34,479 nt of DNA. Source: Prochlorococcus sp. AG-347-E03 (GTDB taxonomy: Bacteria > Cyanobacteriota > Cyanobacteriia > PCC-6307 > Cyanobiaceae). The stretch spans positions 1 to 34,479 of the forward strand of contig QCBG01000013.1 of the NCBI GenBank assembly GCA_003279115.1. The letters run 5' to 3'. Below, piece by piece: positions 9,064 through 18,993 of the stretch. The position numbers were made by a program, and so were the translations under genes. The notes beneath the pieces are model-generated. The model saw only the letters and a program-made list of their open reading frames with translations, had not been told where the DNA came from and did not search any database. Position 1 is the stretch's first letter; every line of letters begins with the position of its first letter.

Positions 9064-9495
9064 TTAGTTATTCAATAATACAGGATTCTGTGCTGCATGA
9101 GGATGATCAGCACCTTTATAAACTTTTAATTTTCTGAATTGCTGTCTTCCCAAAGAATTATGTGGCAGCATACCCTTAACAGCTTGCTCGATGATTCTTT
9201 CTGGAATTCTTTCCTGAAGAGACTCAAATTTTTCAATTTTCATTCCTCCTGGCCTGCCAGAATGTCTTCTATATAATTTTTGTGATGCTTTTTTACCTGT
9301 TACCTCAACTTTTTCAGCATTTACAACAATCACAAAATCACCCGTATCTAAATGAGGAGTAAATGTTGGTTTATTTTTTCCTCTTAAAACGGTTGCAATT
9401 TCTGTAGCAAGTCTCCCAAGTTTTTTATCTTTTGCGTCAACTAAAAACCAATTTCTTTCAATAGTTTCTAAAGACGGAGTAGTCGTTTTATTCAT
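9064..9495 (-). CDS. rplM: 50S ribosomal protein L13
   Basis: A 143-residue early-assembly 50S protein. Family blocks visible are [19 protein letters not shown], the ILRGK-type [10 protein letters not shown], and [21 protein letters not shown]. It starts at ATG 9493-9495. A 114-base AT-rich gap separates it from truA, which is long enough for an internal promoter, but none is obvious. Confidence 0.98.
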   Translation of the reverse strand: MNKTTTPSLETIERNWFLVDAKDKKLGRLATEIATVLRGKNKPTFTPHLDTGDFVIVVNAEKVEVTGKKASQKLYRRHSGRPGGMKIEKFESLQERIPERIIEQAVKGMLPHNSLGRQQFRKLKVYKGADHPHAAQNPVLLNN

Positions 9496-9609
9496 TTAGC
9501 AAATTTATGCAAATAAATTTAAATTCAGTTTTAAATTCTAACCTATTGAAGGAGTTTTAAACAATTTTTTTGGATTATTTACACAAATAAATTTCTTTAA
9601 ACAAAATAC

Positions 9610-10416
9610 TTAAGAAAAACCTTTAATTAAAAATACCGGGAAAAAATCTTTTTTATTGATCTTTTTAAAAACATTTTCTTCATATACAGCATTTACAAAA
9701 CATAACCCCCTAGCTGGAGCAGATTCTTTAACATCATCTTTCTTTTTATTAAGCCATCTATCTGTGAAGATTTCTGGGGATATTTTTTTTTCGCCAACTA
9801 ACACTAGTTGTCCAACAATCAAACGGACCATTCCATATAGAAAACCCGTAGCTTTGATATCAACTAAAATCAAATCCTCCACTCTTTGAATATCTATATT
9901 ATTTATTTTTGTAATAGAGGTTGACCTGTTACTTCCACTTTTCTGAAAAGCAAAAAAATCATGCTCTCCTTCCATTTTCTTTGATGCATCTGCCATTGAA
10001 ACTTCATCAAGCACTTTTTGATATCTATGCCATGACCAATTATTAATGAACAAGTTAGAGAACCTACTATTGTTAATGACATATCGATAGTGTCTATACA
10101 TTGCTGAGTAGCATGCATGCCAATTATATTTCACCTCAACTGATTCCAATATTCTAATTGTTGAGGGTAAGAGACTATTTAATACATCAGAATAACTACT
10201 GCCAGGAATAACACAATGAGTGTCAAAGTGTACTACCTGACCCGATGCATGAACCCCTGCATCAGTTCTACCTGCAGCGAAAGTCTTTACTACATGATGT
10301 GTAATCTTAAAAAGAGCTCTCTCTAGAATTTCCTGAACTGTAGTTGCATTTTTTTGTCTTTGCCAGCCCGAATAATTAGATCCATCATATTGAATTAGTA
10401 AAGCTACCCTTTTCAA
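9610..10416 (-). CDS. truA: tRNA pseudouridine(38-40) synthase
   Basis: Converts uridine to pseudouridine at positions 38-40 of the tRNA anticodon arm. At 268 residues it is typical length. The catalytic aspartate is Asp52 in FAAGRTDAGVHASGQ, and the N-terminal block LIQYDGSNYSGWQRQ is characteristic. The C-terminal region has GFLYGMVRLIVGQLV. It sits between rplQ and rplM, its usual position in bacterial alpha-operon extensions, and is probably co-transcribed with them. Confidence 0.97.
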   Translation of the reverse strand: MKRVALLIQYDGSNYSGWQRQKNATTVQEILERALFKITHHVVKTFAAGRTDAGVHASGQVVHFDTHCVIPGSSYSDVLNSLLPSTIRILESVEVKYNWHACYSAMYRHYRYVINNSRFSNLFINNWSWHRYQKVLDEVSMADASKKMEGEHDFFAFQKSGSNRSTSITKINNIDIQRVEDLILVDIKATGFLYGMVRLIVGQLVLVGEKKISPEIFTDRWLNKKKDDVKESAPARGLCFVNAVYEENVFKKINKKDFFPVFLIKGFS

Positions 10417-10456
10417 ATGTTTTGTTTTCTAATGAAAGACTTTATTATTAGCAATC

Positions 10457-10807
10457 CTAAACAAGTTCGATTATAGCCATCTGAGCGTTATCTCCCTTTC
10501 TAGAGACGGTTCTGACAATTCTTGTATAACCACCTTTTCTATCTCCATATCTTTCATTTGCTTTCTCAAATAATGAATGCACTAATTTTTTATCATATAT
10601 GTACCCAATAGCCCTTCTCCTGGAGGCCAAACTACCATCTTTAGCAAGAGAAATCATCCTTTCAGCTTCGCTCCTTAAAGCTTTTGCTCTAGCCTTTGTG
10701 GTTGTAACTCTACCTTCCCGAATTAATTGAGTAGTCAAACCTCTTAAAAGTGCTTTCCTCTGGTCAGCAGGTTTACTCAATAATGGAATTCTAAGTTGGT
10801 GTCTCAT
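10457..10807 (-). CDS. rplQ: 50S ribosomal protein L17
   Basis: A 116-residue 50S protein near the exit-tunnel side. It begins [20 protein letters not shown]; most bacterial homologues have MRH...LGR..HR.A..RNL here, so this is recognisable but divergent at the start. The block [20 protein letters not shown] and the ending [12 protein letters not shown] fit the family. It lies 14 bases after rpoA. Confidence 0.97.
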   Translation of the reverse strand: MRHQLRIPLLSKPADQRKALLRGLTTQLIREGRVTTTKARAKALRSEAERMISLAKDGSLASRRRAIGYIYDKKLVHSLFEKANERYGDRKGGYTRIVRTVSRKGDNAQMAIIELV

Positions 10808-10821
10808 AATCTAAAAAATTG

Positions 10822-11760
10822 TTAAACGGAAGTTCTGCTCTGCGGAATGGAAATCCCTATGCGCTCAAGAGCTTCAATAACCTCATCTGCAGATTTCGAG
10901 CCAAAGTTCTTAATTTCAAGAAGATCTTCATAGCTAAAGCCCATTAAATCTGAAACTGAGTTAACTTGCGCTCTCTTCAAGCAATTATAAGCTCTAACGG
11001 ACAAATTTAGTTCCTCAAGGGGAATTTGAGCTTCAGGAGATGGTTCGGGTTCTTCAGGGATTTCCTCAACCATTGTAACAGTAGCTAGAGGTTGAAAAAG
11101 TTCTATTAATTGGTTTGCAGCTTCAGCAATAGCATCATCAGGACTTGTTGAGCCATCTGTGACTACTTCCATTTTTAATCTTTCTCTACCTGTTCCACCC
11201 TCAGCAACTGCTGTTTCATCAATCGTAAAATTCACTCTCTTAACTGGCATAAATACGGCATCTATTTGAAGTAAATCAATGGCAGATGTCTCCTCATTCT
11301 TACGGTCGACGGGTCTATATCCCACTCCTCTTTCTACATGTATTTCCAATTCTAAGTTATGGCCTTCTTGAATAGTTGCGATAGGTTTTTCACCATCAAC
11401 AATTTCAACCTGAGATGAGAATTGAATATCGTTCGCCTTTACCTCCATTGGACCACTAGCTACTAACCTGCCTATTTCGAGCTCTGGATTAGAACTATTA
11501 ATTGATAGTTGTTTACAATTGAGAAGAATATCTAAAACGTCTTCCCTAACTCCTGGAATAGTTGCATATTCGTGGTTAATTCCTGCTATTCTGACTGCAG
11601 TTACTGCACTTCCTTCAAGTCCTCCCATAAGGACTCTTCTAAGCGAATTACCCAAAGTTGTAGCTTGTCCCCTTTCTAAAGGGCCAATTAAAAAAGTTCC
11701 TGTTTGGGAGCGATCATCTGCTACTTGATGGTCTATTCTGTCAATCTGGTATTGCAACAC
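10822..11760 (-). CDS. rpoA: DNA-directed RNA polymerase subunit alpha
   Basis: The 312-residue alpha subunit that seeds assembly of RNA polymerase. The N-terminal dimerisation domain (to about 230) has [19 protein letters not shown] Glu/Pro-rich linker ([15 protein letters not shown]) leads to the C-terminal DNA-binding domain with [20 protein letters not shown] and [14 protein letters not shown]. The start codon is GTG at 11758-11760; the next codon, TTG, is an alternative. No ribosome-binding site is evident. The leader just upstream carries a run of ten C (sense strand), unusual in this genome. Confidence 0.98.
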   Translation of the reverse strand: MLQYQIDRIDHQVADDRSQTGTFLIGPLERGQATTLGNSLRRVLMGGLEGSAVTAVRIAGINHEYATIPGVREDVLDILLNCKQLSINSSNPELEIGRLVASGPMEVKANDIQFSSQVEIVDGEKPIATIQEGHNLELEIHVERGVGYRPVDRKNEETSAIDLLQIDAVFMPVKRVNFTIDETAVAEGGTGRERLKMEVVTDGSTSPDDAIAEAANQLIELFQPLATVTMVEEIPEEPEPSPEAQIPLEELNLSVRAYNCLKRAQVNSVSDLMGFSYEDLLEIKNFGSKSADEVIEALERIGISIPQSRTSV

Positions 11761-11789
11761 GGAAAAAAATGTGGTTAAAGTTTTTTTGA

Positions 11790-11799
11790 GGGGGGGGGG
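11790..11799. repeat. G10 homopolymer (C10 in the rpsK-rpoA mRNA)
   Basis: Ten consecutive G on the plus strand, followed on the mRNA strand by TC and a run of seven A. It lies in the 59-base spacer between the rpsK stop and the rpoA start. Such a G/C homopolymer stands out strongly from the AT-rich surroundings and is a likely slippage site. Confidence 0.9.
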
Positions 11800-11819
11800 T
11801 GTTAGAGAATGGCTAGAAC

Positions 11820-12212
11820 CTAAACGCGTCTACGTTTAGGTCTTCTACATCCATTATGAGGTAATGGAGTAACATCTCTTATTAGAGTTATTTCTAAACC
11901 GGCCACTTGTAAAGCTCTTATGGCCGTTTCCCTACCTGAGCCTGGCCCTCTAACTAATACCTCTATTTGTCTCATACCCTGATCAACTGCTCTTCTAGCT
12001 GCCGCCTCCGCAGCTGTTTGAGCAGCGAATGGAGTACCTTTCCTAGCACCTTTAAATCCGCTAGCTCCAGCCGATGACCAAGAAATTACATGGCCAGAAG
12101 TGTCTGTAATTGAGACGATAGTATTATTAAATGTACTTTGAATGTGTACCACACCATTAGGTACATTACGTTTGGATTTCTTTGAACCTGTTTTTTTTAC
12201 TGTAGCTGCCAT
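11820..12212 (-). CDS. rpsK: 30S ribosomal protein S11
   Basis: A 130-residue protein of the 30S platform, near the mRNA exit. Conserved blocks are [39 protein letters not shown] and the ending [13 protein letters not shown]. The Asn-Gly in PHNG is the site often found as isoaspartate in S11. It lies between rpsM and rpoA. Confidence 0.98.
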   Translation of the reverse strand: MAATVKKTGSKKSKRNVPNGVVHIQSTFNNTIVSITDTSGHVISWSSAGASGFKGARKGTPFAAQTAAEAAARRAVDQGMRQIEVLVRGPGSGRETAIRALQVAGLEITLIRDVTPLPHNGCRRPKRRRV

Positions 12213-12255
12213 GGTTTTTAATTTAATACTGAAATTTGTAAATAGATTTAGTTAA

Positions 12256-12621
12256 TTATTTTTTTCTTCCAGCAACTGTTTTTCTAGAACCTCGTCTTGT
12301 TCTTGCATTAGTTCTAGTTCTTTGGCCTCTTACTGGAAGACTCATTCTATGCCTTCTTCCTCTCACGCAACCTATATCTTGTAAACGTTTCAAGGCCATT
12401 CCCTCTTTTCTCCTCAAATCTCCTTCTAGGGTAAATTCCTCTGTGGCACCTCTTAGTTTTTGAACATCAGAATCAGAAAGATCTTTCACACGAATATCGG
12501 GGTTTACACCAGTATTAGCAAGAATTAGCTTTGATCTTGTTAAACCAATTCCATATACGTATGTAAGTGCTATTTCAACTCGCTTTTCGCGAGGTATGTC
12601 AATTCCTGCAATCCTAGCCAC
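12256..12621 (-). CDS. rpsM: 30S ribosomal protein S13
   Basis: A 121-residue head protein of the 30S subunit that contacts the P-site tRNA and the B1 bridges to L5. It begins [20 protein letters not shown] and ends with the arginine-rich [25 protein letters not shown] tail that reaches the decoding region. It starts 42 bases after the rpmJ stop. Confidence 0.98.
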   Translation of the reverse strand: MARIAGIDIPREKRVEIALTYVYGIGLTRSKLILANTGVNPDIRVKDLSDSDVQKLRGATEEFTLEGDLRRKEGMALKRLQDIGCVRGRRHRMSLPVRGQRTRTNARTRRGSRKTVAGRKK

Positions 12622-12662
12622 GTGTTTTGAGTAAGTAAAAGTTTGATTTAAAGGGTTTAAAT

Positions 12663-12779
12663 TTAACCCTGACGCTGTTTATTGCGAGGTCTTTTCTTGT
12701 TAATAACATAGATTTTACCTCTTCTCCTCACGATCTGATCGTCAGGGCTAATTTTTTTGACTGAAGATCTGACCTTCAT
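12663..12779 (-). CDS. rpmJ: 50S ribosomal protein L36, cysteine-free form
   Basis: A 38-codon gene read from the ATG at 12777-12779 to the TAA at 12663-12665. The protein begins [10 protein letters not shown] and ends RPRNKQRQG, with [10 protein letters not shown] in the middle; this matches L36, the smallest 50S protein. The zinc-ribbon form has CEKC after the Lys-Lys and further Cys/His ligands. Here SPDD takes that place and no cysteine occurs anywhere, so no zinc can be held by Cys. It lies between adk and rpsM. Confidence 0.95.
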   Translation of the reverse strand: MKVRSSVKKISPDDQIVRRRGKIYVINKKRPRNKQRQG

Positions 12780-12824
12780 AAGGGTTTTGCGAATAAAACG
12801 TTAATATTATATTCTACATCATCA

Positions 12825-13373
12825 TCAAGCCATTTTTTGTTTGATATCAGAGGAAATTGTTTTTAAATCTCTATCAGCATCAATATACTCTAGCAATGAA
12901 AGATCTTTAAAATATTGAATCAATGGTTCTGTAGTTTTTTTATAAATATCAACTCTTGTTCTAATGGTCTTTTCAGTATCATCTTTTCTACCTCTTAGAA
13001 GCAAACGTTTAATAAGAACTTCTTCTGGAATATCTAAGTAAAAAACTACATCTAAAGGTTGATTTATTTCAATTAAAACCTCATTCAGGGAATTTGCTTG
13101 AGATAAATTTCTTGGGTAGCCATCTAAAATCCAACCATTATTATCCTTGTCTAAATTTTGCCTTACTATTTTTAATACAAGTTCATCATTAACAAGTTCT
13201 CCTCGGTTAATAATATCTTTTACCTGTCTACCAAGGTTAGAATCCATCTCAATTTCATTTCTTAATAATTCTCCAGTGGAGAGGTGCAAGTAAGAATTGG
13301 TTTTACTTAATAACTCAGCCTGAGTCCCTTTGCCTGCTCCAGGAGCGCCTAAAAATAATAAATGTTTTTTCAT
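12825..13373 (-). CDS. adk: Adenylate kinase
   Basis: Catalyses ATP + AMP to 2 ADP in the cytosol. At 182 residues it is the short-lid type common in cyanobacteria. The P-loop GAPGAGKGT is at 9-17. The AMP-binding block [10 protein letters not shown], the motif [11 protein letters not shown] and the lid arginine region [10 protein letters not shown] follow. Its ATG overlaps the secY stop by one base (TAATG), which implies translational coupling. infA is absent from the 45-base gap to rpmJ, where some cyanobacteria carry it. Confidence 0.97.
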   Translation of the reverse strand: MKKHLLFLGAPGAGKGTQAELLSKTNSYLHLSTGELLRNEIEMDSNLGRQVKDIINRGELVNDELVLKIVRQNLDKDNNGWILDGYPRNLSQANSLNEVLIEINQPLDVVFYLDIPEEVLIKRLLLRGRKDDTEKTIRTRVDIYKKTTEPLIQYFKDLSLLEYIDADRDLKTISSDIKQKMA

Positions 13374-14692
13374 TAATTGTTAATTATTCCCTCATACCTT
13401 TGAGAAATAACATAAGTTTGAATTTGCTTAGCAGTATCAATAGCAACACCTACGAGGATCAATAATGAAGTTGCTCCTAAACCTTGAAAAGTCTGGACAT
13501 TTGTCGCTCTTTCTACTGCAGCTGGGATTATAGCTACTGATCCTAAAAATAATCCTCCTAACAATGTCAATCTATTTTGTATACCTGATAGATAGTTTGC
13601 GGTATTACTTCCAGGTCTTACTCCTGGTATTGCTACACCTCCTTTCTTAAGATTTGATGCCACATCAACTGGATTAATCGTAAGAGATGCATAAAAAAAC
13701 GAGAATCCCAAAATTAATGAGAAGAATGTAAGAGCATATGGCCATGGATTAGAAGATCCAGGATTTAAACTACTAGCTAATTTTATTAAGACTGGATTAC
13801 CAGTTACGTTTGCAATAGTTATTGGTAAAAAAATTAGAGCAGATGCAAAGATAATTGGCATTACTCCCCCGGCATTTAATTTAAGAGGTAAATAACTTTG
13901 CCTTGTAGGAAGTAATGTTGCATTTCCTATTTGTCTTTTTGCACTAACAATAGGGATACGTCTAGCTCCCTCTTGTACAAAAATAATCCCAACAATTGTC
14001 AGTAAAAAGACTCCGAGTAAAACTGCTATACCTAAAACATCTCCCCTATCACCAGTTTGAGCTTTTTCAATAGTTGAGCTTAGAGCCTTTGGCAAAGTCG
14101 AAACAATATTCAAAAAAATTACTAATGAAGCGCCTTGACCTATTCCTTTCTCTGTAATAATTTCACTGAACCACATTACTAACATTGAGCCAGTAACTAA
14201 TGCTATGGAGGTTTGCAAGACAAATGTAGTTTCACCTATCCCCTGAATTGCATATTGTCTAAGAATTAAAGAAAATATAATACTCTGTAAAAAACCCCAA
14301 CCTAAAGAGACATATCTAGTTATTTGAGCAATTTTTCGTCTCCCCGCTTCTCCTTCATTTTTTTGTAAATCTTCAAGAACAGGCAATGAGGCAGTAAGAA
14401 GCTGAATAATAATTGATGCATTGATAAAAGGAAGTATGCCTAATGCAAATATTCCTAAAGTGGAAATTCCTCCACCAGTAAAAATATCTAAAAAGCCTAT
14501 TAATTGTCCACCTTGATCTATAAAACTCTTAAAAGCGACCCTATCAATACCAGGCATGGGGATATATATGCCAAGTCTTACTAAAAGAAGAAGACCTAAA
14601 GTTGTTAAAACTCTATTCCTTAGCTCTTTGTTTAAAAATAATTGAGAAAGTATTTCAGAAGCGCTAGGGTTTCTACTTTTGTTAACTAACAT
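13373..14692 (-). CDS. secY: Preprotein translocase subunit SecY
   Basis: The 439-residue channel subunit of the Sec translocon, which in cyanobacteria serves plasma and thylakoid membranes. About ten hydrophobic helices are visible. Family blocks are [12 protein letters not shown] near the N-terminus, [17 protein letters not shown] at TM2, [14 protein letters not shown], and [15 protein letters not shown]. It lies between rplO and adk, the classical spc-operon position. Confidence 0.98.
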   Translation of the reverse strand: MLVNKSRNPSASEILSQLFLNKELRNRVLTTLGLLLLVRLGIYIPMPGIDRVAFKSFIDQGGQLIGFLDIFTGGGISTLGIFALGILPFINASIIIQLLTASLPVLEDLQKNEGEAGRRKIAQITRYVSLGWGFLQSIIFSLILRQYAIQGIGETTFVLQTSIALVTGSMLVMWFSEIITEKGIGQGASLVIFLNIVSTLPKALSSTIEKAQTGDRGDVLGIAVLLGVFLLTIVGIIFVQEGARRIPIVSAKRQIGNATLLPTRQSYLPLKLNAGGVMPIIFASALIFLPITIANVTGNPVLIKLASSLNPGSSNPWPYALTFFSLILGFSFFYASLTINPVDVASNLKKGGVAIPGVRPGSNTANYLSGIQNRLTLLGGLFLGSVAIIPAAVERATNVQTFQGLGATSLLILVGVAIDTAKQIQTYVISQRYEGIINN

Positions 14693-14722
14693 TTTGAAGC
14701 TTACCTAAATTTTTTCTTAAAT

Positions 14723-15181
14723 TTATTTATTATTTATAAGCTCACAAGTTCCACCTGCGTCCTCAATTTTTTGTTTTGCAACTTTTGTGAAGGCATGAGC
14801 TTGGACTGTTAACTTTGCATTAACTTTTCCGTTACCAAGAATTTTTAGAGGAAATTTTGGCTTAAAAATCAATCCTTTTTTAACTAATGAGTCTAAATTA
14901 ACAATATCATTATCTTTGAAATCATTTAATTTATCTAAATTTACTATAGAAAAGTTTTTTTGATTAATTATTTCAAAGTGCTTTAATTTTGGAACTCTTC
15001 TATATAAAGGCATTTGGCCACCTTCAAAGCCTGGACGTGTTGGTCTTCCAGAACGTGACTTTTGTCCTCTCATTCCAAAACCACATGAAGCACCCTGACC
15101 CGCAGCAATACCTCTACCTTTTCTCAATTTTTTCTTTCTTGAGCCAGAGTTTGATTTAAGTGTATTTAATGTTGAAGTCAT
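14723..15181 (-). CDS. rplO: 50S ribosomal protein L15
   Basis: A 152-residue 50S protein. It has the glycine/arginine-rich N-terminal region [26 protein letters not shown] and [19 protein letters not shown] start it at ATG 15179-15181, 7 bases after the rpsE stop. The frame extends to a TTG at 15208 that would overlap rpsE by 20 bases, but similarity begins only after MTSTLNTL. It precedes secY. Confidence 0.96.
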   Translation of the reverse strand: MTSTLNTLKSNSGSRKKKLRKGRGIAAGQGASCGFGMRGQKSRSGRPTRPGFEGGQMPLYRRVPKLKHFEIINQKNFSIVNLDKLNDFKDNDIVNLDSLVKKGLIFKPKFPLKILGNGKVNAKLTVQAHAFTKVAKQKIEDAGGTCELINNK

Positions 15182-15188
15182 AATTTTT

Positions 15189-15809
15189 TCAAGAATAGAG
15201 CTGTTCAAGTGAGATGCCTCTCTCCCTTGAAGCAGATTTATGAGTTCTCAATTGAGAAAGAGCTACCATAGCAGCTCTTGCATTATTCAAAGGTGTTTTA
15301 CTACCCAATCTTTTTGCTAAGACATTTTTTATGCCCGCTAATTCTAAAACAGTTCTTATTGAACCACCTGCAATTACACCTGTACCTGGAGCAGCTGGTC
15401 TAATTAGTACATTAGCAGCACCATCTCGACCTTTAGATAAAGTCGGTATTGAGTTATTTGGAGTTAATGGAACTCTAACAAGATTCTTTTTACCATCTGA
15501 AACTCCCTTTCTTACAGCACCTATAACATCTCCAGCTTTTCCAACTCCAACTCCAACTTGCCCCTTTTCATTACCTACAACAACGATTGCTCTAAAGCTC
15601 ATTTTTTTTCCACCTTTAACAGTTTTAGAAACGCGTCTTATTTGAACAACCCTTTCTTGCCAATCAGAATCTCTTTCTAGATTTTTCGAATCGCCTCTTC
15701 TATTTCTTTTTCGATCATTACGATTATTCTTTTTTTGTTCGGCAGGCATGGCTCCAGGAACGTTATCATTCTTGGATTGAATTTCTTGTTTTGTAGGAGT
15801 GTTAGTCAT
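15189..15809 (-). CDS. rpsE: 30S ribosomal protein S5
   Basis: A 206-residue protein of the 30S body involved in translational accuracy and mRNA helicase activity. It carries a roughly 50-residue charged N-terminal extension ([16 protein letters not shown]). The core follows: [37 protein letters not shown] and the C-terminal [17 protein letters not shown]. The start is supported by only 15 bases to rplR. rpmD (L30), which follows rpsE in many bacteria, is absent. Confidence 0.97.
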   Translation of the reverse strand: MTNTPTKQEIQSKNDNVPGAMPAEQKKNNRNDRKRNRRGDSKNLERDSDWQERVVQIRRVSKTVKGGKKMSFRAIVVVGNEKGQVGVGVGKAGDVIGAVRKGVSDGKKNLVRVPLTPNNSIPTLSKGRDGAANVLIRPAAPGTGVIAGGSIRTVLELAGIKNVLAKRLGSKTPLNNARAAMVALSQLRTHKSASRERGISLEQLYS

Positions 15810-15824
15810 AGTAAAAATTAAAAG

Positions 15825-16193
15825 TTAGAATTCTAAGCCAGCTTCACGAGCAGCGTCAGCAAGTGCCTTAACTCTACCATGATATAAATTACCTCCACGG
15901 TCAAAAATTACTTGCTTAATACCTTTTTTTATTGCTCTCTTTGCTAGTAATTTGCCAACAATGGAAGAAGTATTACAATCAGCAGGTAATTTCTCAGATT
16001 TTTCTCTTAGTTCCTTATCAACAGTTGAAGCTGAGCAAATAGTTGTTTGAGCGCTATCATCTATAACCTGGGCATAAATATGGTTATTAGAGCGAAAAAC
16101 AGACAATCTTGGACGTGTTGCATCACCAATTAAGAATCTCCTTAATCTTCTATGTCTTTTTTGGGTTTGTAATTTCCTGGAAAGTTTGGTCAT
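15825..16193 (-). CDS. rplR: 50S ribosomal protein L18
   Basis: A 122-residue 5S rRNA-binding protein that forms the central protuberance with L5. Visible blocks are [31 protein letters not shown] and the ending [19 protein letters not shown]. It lies 14 bases after rplF. Confidence 0.98.
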   Translation of the reverse strand: MTKLSRKLQTQKRHRRLRRFLIGDATRPRLSVFRSNNHIYAQVIDDSAQTTICSASTVDKELREKSEKLPADCNTSSIVGKLLAKRAIKKGIKQVIFDRGGNLYHGRVKALADAAREAGLEF

Positions 16194-16207
16194 TTTTTTA
16201 ATTGAAA

Positions 16208-16747
16208 TTATTTTTTGCCAGATTTACCAGCTTTTCTGAGAATTCTCTCATCATGGTATTTAATTCCTTTACCTTTATATGGCTCTGGAGGTCTAATTGA
16301 TCTGATTTTTGCTGCTTCATTGCCAACAATTTCTTTATCAATTCCAGAAACGGTAACGTTTGTATTACTTTCAACTTTGTATGTTATACCATCAGGGGGG
16401 ATCATTTCTACAGGATGACTATATCCTGCACTAACAACTAGATTTTTACCTTTTACTTGAGCTCTTGATCCAACGCCAACAATTTCTAGTTTCTTTGAAA
16501 AACCTTGAGTAACCCCTTCAACCATATTTGCAATTAAAGCTCTACATAAACCATGTCTCTGTCTTGAGTATATTTTGGTTGTAGTAGGACTTACGACAAC
16601 AGTATTATCTTTCTTATCAAAACTAACTCCCTCAGGCATAAGACGTTTTAACTCACCCTTTGGGCCTTTCACTGTAACTGTTAATCCATCAAAATCAACT
16701 GAAACTTTATCTGGAATAAGTACTGGTGTTTTTCCGATTCTTGACAT
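16208..16747 (-). CDS. rplF: 50S ribosomal protein L6
   Basis: A 179-residue two-domain protein near the sarcin-ricin loop and GTPase-associated region. It begins [15 protein letters not shown]. The second domain has the signature [20 protein letters not shown]. It lies 12 bases after rpsH, with a TTAAGGAGAATTAATC-type ribosome-binding region before the ATG. Confidence 0.98.
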   Translation of the reverse strand: MSRIGKTPVLIPDKVSVDFDGLTVTVKGPKGELKRLMPEGVSFDKKDNTVVVSPTTTKIYSRQRHGLCRALIANMVEGVTQGFSKKLEIVGVGSRAQVKGKNLVVSAGYSHPVEMIPPDGITYKVESNTNVTVSGIDKEIVGNEAAKIRSIRPPEPYKGKGIKYHDERILRKAGKSGKK

Positions 16748-16759
16748 GATTAATTCTCC

Positions 16760-17161
16760 TTAATAGACAAAGCAAAGGACTTCACCGCCAATGCCTTGCT
16801 TCCTAGCATCGCGATCACTCATGACGCCTTTAGAAGTTGATATTATGGCAACTCCAAGACCTCCAAGCACTTTTGGTAAAGCTCTAGTATTTTTATAAAT
16901 TCTCAAACCAGGTTTACTAACTCTTTGCATTGACCGGATAGTAGGGAATTTATTCTTACCACTATATTTCAGACCAAGTATGATTTGTGATTTATAGCCT
17001 TCACCTTCCTCGTTAATGTCAGAAATGAATCCCTCTTTTTGAAGTACTTTTGCAATACTTAGGGACATTTTTGAACTTGGGATTGATGTGGTTGTATGCT
17101 TCTTTTGACTCGCATTTCTAATTCGAGTAAGCATATCTGAAATAGGATCGTGATTTGACAT
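16760..17161 (-). CDS. rpsH: 30S ribosomal protein S8
   Basis: A 133-residue 16S rRNA helix-21 binding protein. The N-terminal DPISDMLTRIRNAS and the C-terminal ISTSKGVMSDRDARKQGIGG are diagnostic. In E. coli S8 represses the spc operon by binding mRNA at the rplX/rplE junction. A hairpin lies at that junction here (17717-17738), but it is not an evident S8 site. The gene is 4 bases after rplE. Confidence 0.98.
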   Translation of the reverse strand: MSNHDPISDMLTRIRNASQKKHTTTSIPSSKMSLSIAKVLQKEGFISDINEEGEGYKSQIILGLKYSGKNKFPTIRSMQRVSKPGLRIYKNTRALPKVLGGLGVAIISTSKGVMSDRDARKQGIGGEVLCFVY

Positions 17162-17165
17162 GGTT

Positions 17166-17705
17166 TTAATTCTTACTAAAAGGCATTCCTAACTCTTGCA
17201 AGAGAGCTTTACCCTCTTGATCTGTTCTCGCACTAGTGACAATAGTTATATCCATCCCTCTTATTGAATCTATTTTATCAAAAGAGATTTCAGGAAAAAT
17301 TAATTGCTCTTTCACTCCAACGGTGTAATTCCCTCTCCCATCAAAACTTTTTGGATTAACTCCTCTAAAGTCTCTTATTCTTGGTAAAGCAAGATTTATA
17401 AATCTCTCCAAAAAGGAATACATCCTGTCTCCTCTTAAAGTTACGGTACAACCAATCGGCATGCCCTCACGAATTTTAAAACCCGCGATAGCTTTTTTAG
17501 CCCTAGTTATTAAGGCCTTTTGTCCTGTAATTGTTGCCATTTCGTTTAAAGAGGCTTCTAGAGATTTCGAATTTGAAGCTGCCTCACCAAGACCTCTGTT
17601 AACGTTGACTTTGACAACTTTAGGTACCTGATGAATATTTTTAAGACCAAGATCTTTTAATAGTTTTGGTCTTATTGATTCTTTGTAGCGATTTTTTAGA
17701 GTCAT
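17166..17705 (-). CDS. rplE: 50S ribosomal protein L5
   Basis: A 179-residue 5S rRNA-binding protein of the central protuberance that touches P-site tRNA. Blocks visible are [57 protein letters not shown] and [19 protein letters not shown] 74-base spacer with a hairpin precedes it, the longest gap between adjacent genes within the S10-spc part except those at rplB/rpsS scale. rpsN (S14), which often follows rplE, is absent. Confidence 0.98.
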   Translation of the reverse strand: MTLKNRYKESIRPKLLKDLGLKNIHQVPKVVKVNVNRGLGEAASNSKSLEASLNEMATITGQKALITRAKKAIAGFKIREGMPIGCTVTLRGDRMYSFLERFINLALPRIRDFRGVNPKSFDGRGNYTVGVKEQLIFPEISFDKIDSIRGMDITIVTSARTDQEGKALLQELGMPFSKN

Positions 17706-17716
17706 AATTTTTTGTT

Positions 17717-17738
17717 AATTCTGGTCTTTGTCAGAATT
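17717..17738 (-). repeat. Hairpin between rplX and rplE
   Basis: On the mRNA strand this is AATTCTG, an 8-base loop ACAAAGAC, then CAGAATT: a perfect 7-base stem in a 74-base spacer, 12 bases before the rplE ATG. The sequence after the stem is A-rich, not T-rich, so it is not an intrinsic terminator. It could mask or position the rplE start, or be an r-protein binding site. Confidence 0.5.
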
Positions 17739-17779
17739 GATAAATTAGAAAAAGTTGAAATCTGGTTTCTGATGAAAAA

Positions 17780-18136
17780 TTAATCAATTACTTCACCAGT
17801 TTTCTTCAATCTTCTTTTCTTAACCCCCTCTTTATCAATAAAGTATTCAATCTTACTTGTAAGATTTTTATCCTTTGAAAAGAACATTACATTTGATGCA
17901 TGTAAAGATGCTTCTTCTGTAAGTATTCTTCCAGTTTCTCCTTCCTGAGTTGGTTTTACGTGTTTAGTTCTAAGATTAATTCCCTTAACTACTACTCTAT
18001 TTTCAAGAGGGATAGTTTTTAAAACTTCACCAGTTTTCCCTTTATCCTTGCCGTTAATTACTTTTACCAAATCTCCAGTTTTGATTCTCATTTTTATTCT
18101 CTGGAAGTTTTTCTTTTGTTTTAATGAGTCCAACAT
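17780..18136 (-). CDS. rplX: 50S ribosomal protein L24
   Basis: A 118-residue early-assembly 50S protein with a KOW motif: [17 protein letters not shown]. The start at 18136 adds 15 residues before MRIKTGDLV, but an 8-base Shine-Dalgarno GGAGGTGA lies 5 bases upstream within the rplN end, so I keep the longer start. It directly abuts rplN (TAA then ATG). Confidence 0.96.
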   Translation of the reverse strand: MLDSLKQKKNFQRIKMRIKTGDLVKVINGKDKGKTGEVLKTIPLENRVVVKGINLRTKHVKPTQEGETGRILTEEASLHASNVMFFSKDKNLTSKIEYFIDKEGVKKRRLKKTGEVID

Positions 18137-18502
18137 TTAAATCACCTCCGGAGCAAGAGAAACAATCTTTGTATAATTTTTATCCCGCAGTTCTCTAGCT
18201 ACAGGTCCAAAAACTCTAGTACCTTTTGGATTCTTATCTTCATTAATCAATACTGCAGCATTGTCATCAAATCTGATTGAGTTACCAGTATTTCTTCTTA
18301 ATGTAGCTTTAGTTCTGACGATAACAGCTTTAACAACTTCAGATTTCTTAACTCCCATATTAGGAAGAGCATCTTTTACAGTTGCTACGATTACATCCCC
18401 AACATGTGCATACCTTCTATTTGAGCCTAAAACCCTAATACATTGGAGTCTTTTCGCTCCGCTGTTATCAGCAACTGTTAAATAAGTTTCTTGTTGAATC
18501 AT
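18137..18502 (-). CDS. rplN: 50S ribosomal protein L14
   Basis: A 121-residue protein that forms a subunit bridge next to L19. It begins [19 protein letters not shown] and has [25 protein letters not shown] and [24 protein letters not shown] blocks. It overlaps rpsQ by 4 bases (ATGA), consistent with coupled translation. Confidence 0.98.
18142..18149 (-). promoter_or_regulatory. Strong Shine-Dalgarno of rplX inside rplN
   Basis: GGAGGTGA on the mRNA strand is a full 8-base complement of the bacterial 16S 3' end. It doubles as the last codons of rplN (Glu-Val-Ile) and sits 5 bases from the rplX ATG, which decides the rplX start. Confidence 0.85.
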
Positions 18503-18765
18503 TTTTTAACCTCCTTAGCCTGACTTGTTTTATTGAGAATCTCTTCTATTGCCCATCTTTTATGAGCACTAAGTGGTCTAGTTTCTCTAATTTTAACTCG
18601 ATCGCCTAAAACACATGTATTTTCAGGATCATGCGCCTTGTATCGTGTAGTTCTACTTACAATTTTTTTATAAGTGGGATGTGGATATCTGTTAATAACA
18701 GCAACAACTACTGTTTTGTCCATTTTGTCGCTGACAACAGTACCAATTCTTTCTTTGAGTGCCAT
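18499..18765 (-). CDS. rpsQ: 30S ribosomal protein S17
   Basis: An 88-residue OB-fold protein binding the 5' domain of 16S rRNA. It contains [41 protein letters not shown] and [14 protein letters not shown] blocks. It sits 9 bases after rpmC and overlaps rplN by 4 bases. Confidence 0.98.
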
Positions 18766-18774
18766 AACTAATAA

Positions 18775-18993
18775 TTAAGCAGAAGTAGTTTTAGAAGCAG
18801 ATTGACTCTTACTGAGAGTTAGTAATTGCGCAACTTGTTTCTTGATAATTTTAAATTTATGAGTTTCATTGAGCTGTCTCGTAGCTTGCTTGAATCTCAA
18901 GTCAAAAAGATCTTTTCGTAATTGGTTAATCTTTTCATTAATTTGATCAGAATTTAATTTATTAAATTCTTTAAAAGACTCTGAGTTTTTCAT
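18775..18993 (-). CDS. rpmC: 50S ribosomal protein L29
   Basis: A 72-residue two-helix protein at the exit tunnel, where it helps dock SRP and trigger factor. The signature is [20 protein letters not shown]. It overlaps the end of rplP by 4 bases (ATGA). Confidence 0.97.
   Translation of the reverse strand: MKNSESFKEFNKLNSDQINEKINQLRKDLFDLRFKQATRQLNETHKFKIIKKQVAQLLTLSKSQSASKTTSA

Noticed and set aside
15331..15645. Plus-strand ORF of 104 codons overlapping rpsE
   Set aside because: Antisense shadow of the S5 core; Pro/Thr-rich composition mirrors Gly/Val codons of the sense strand.
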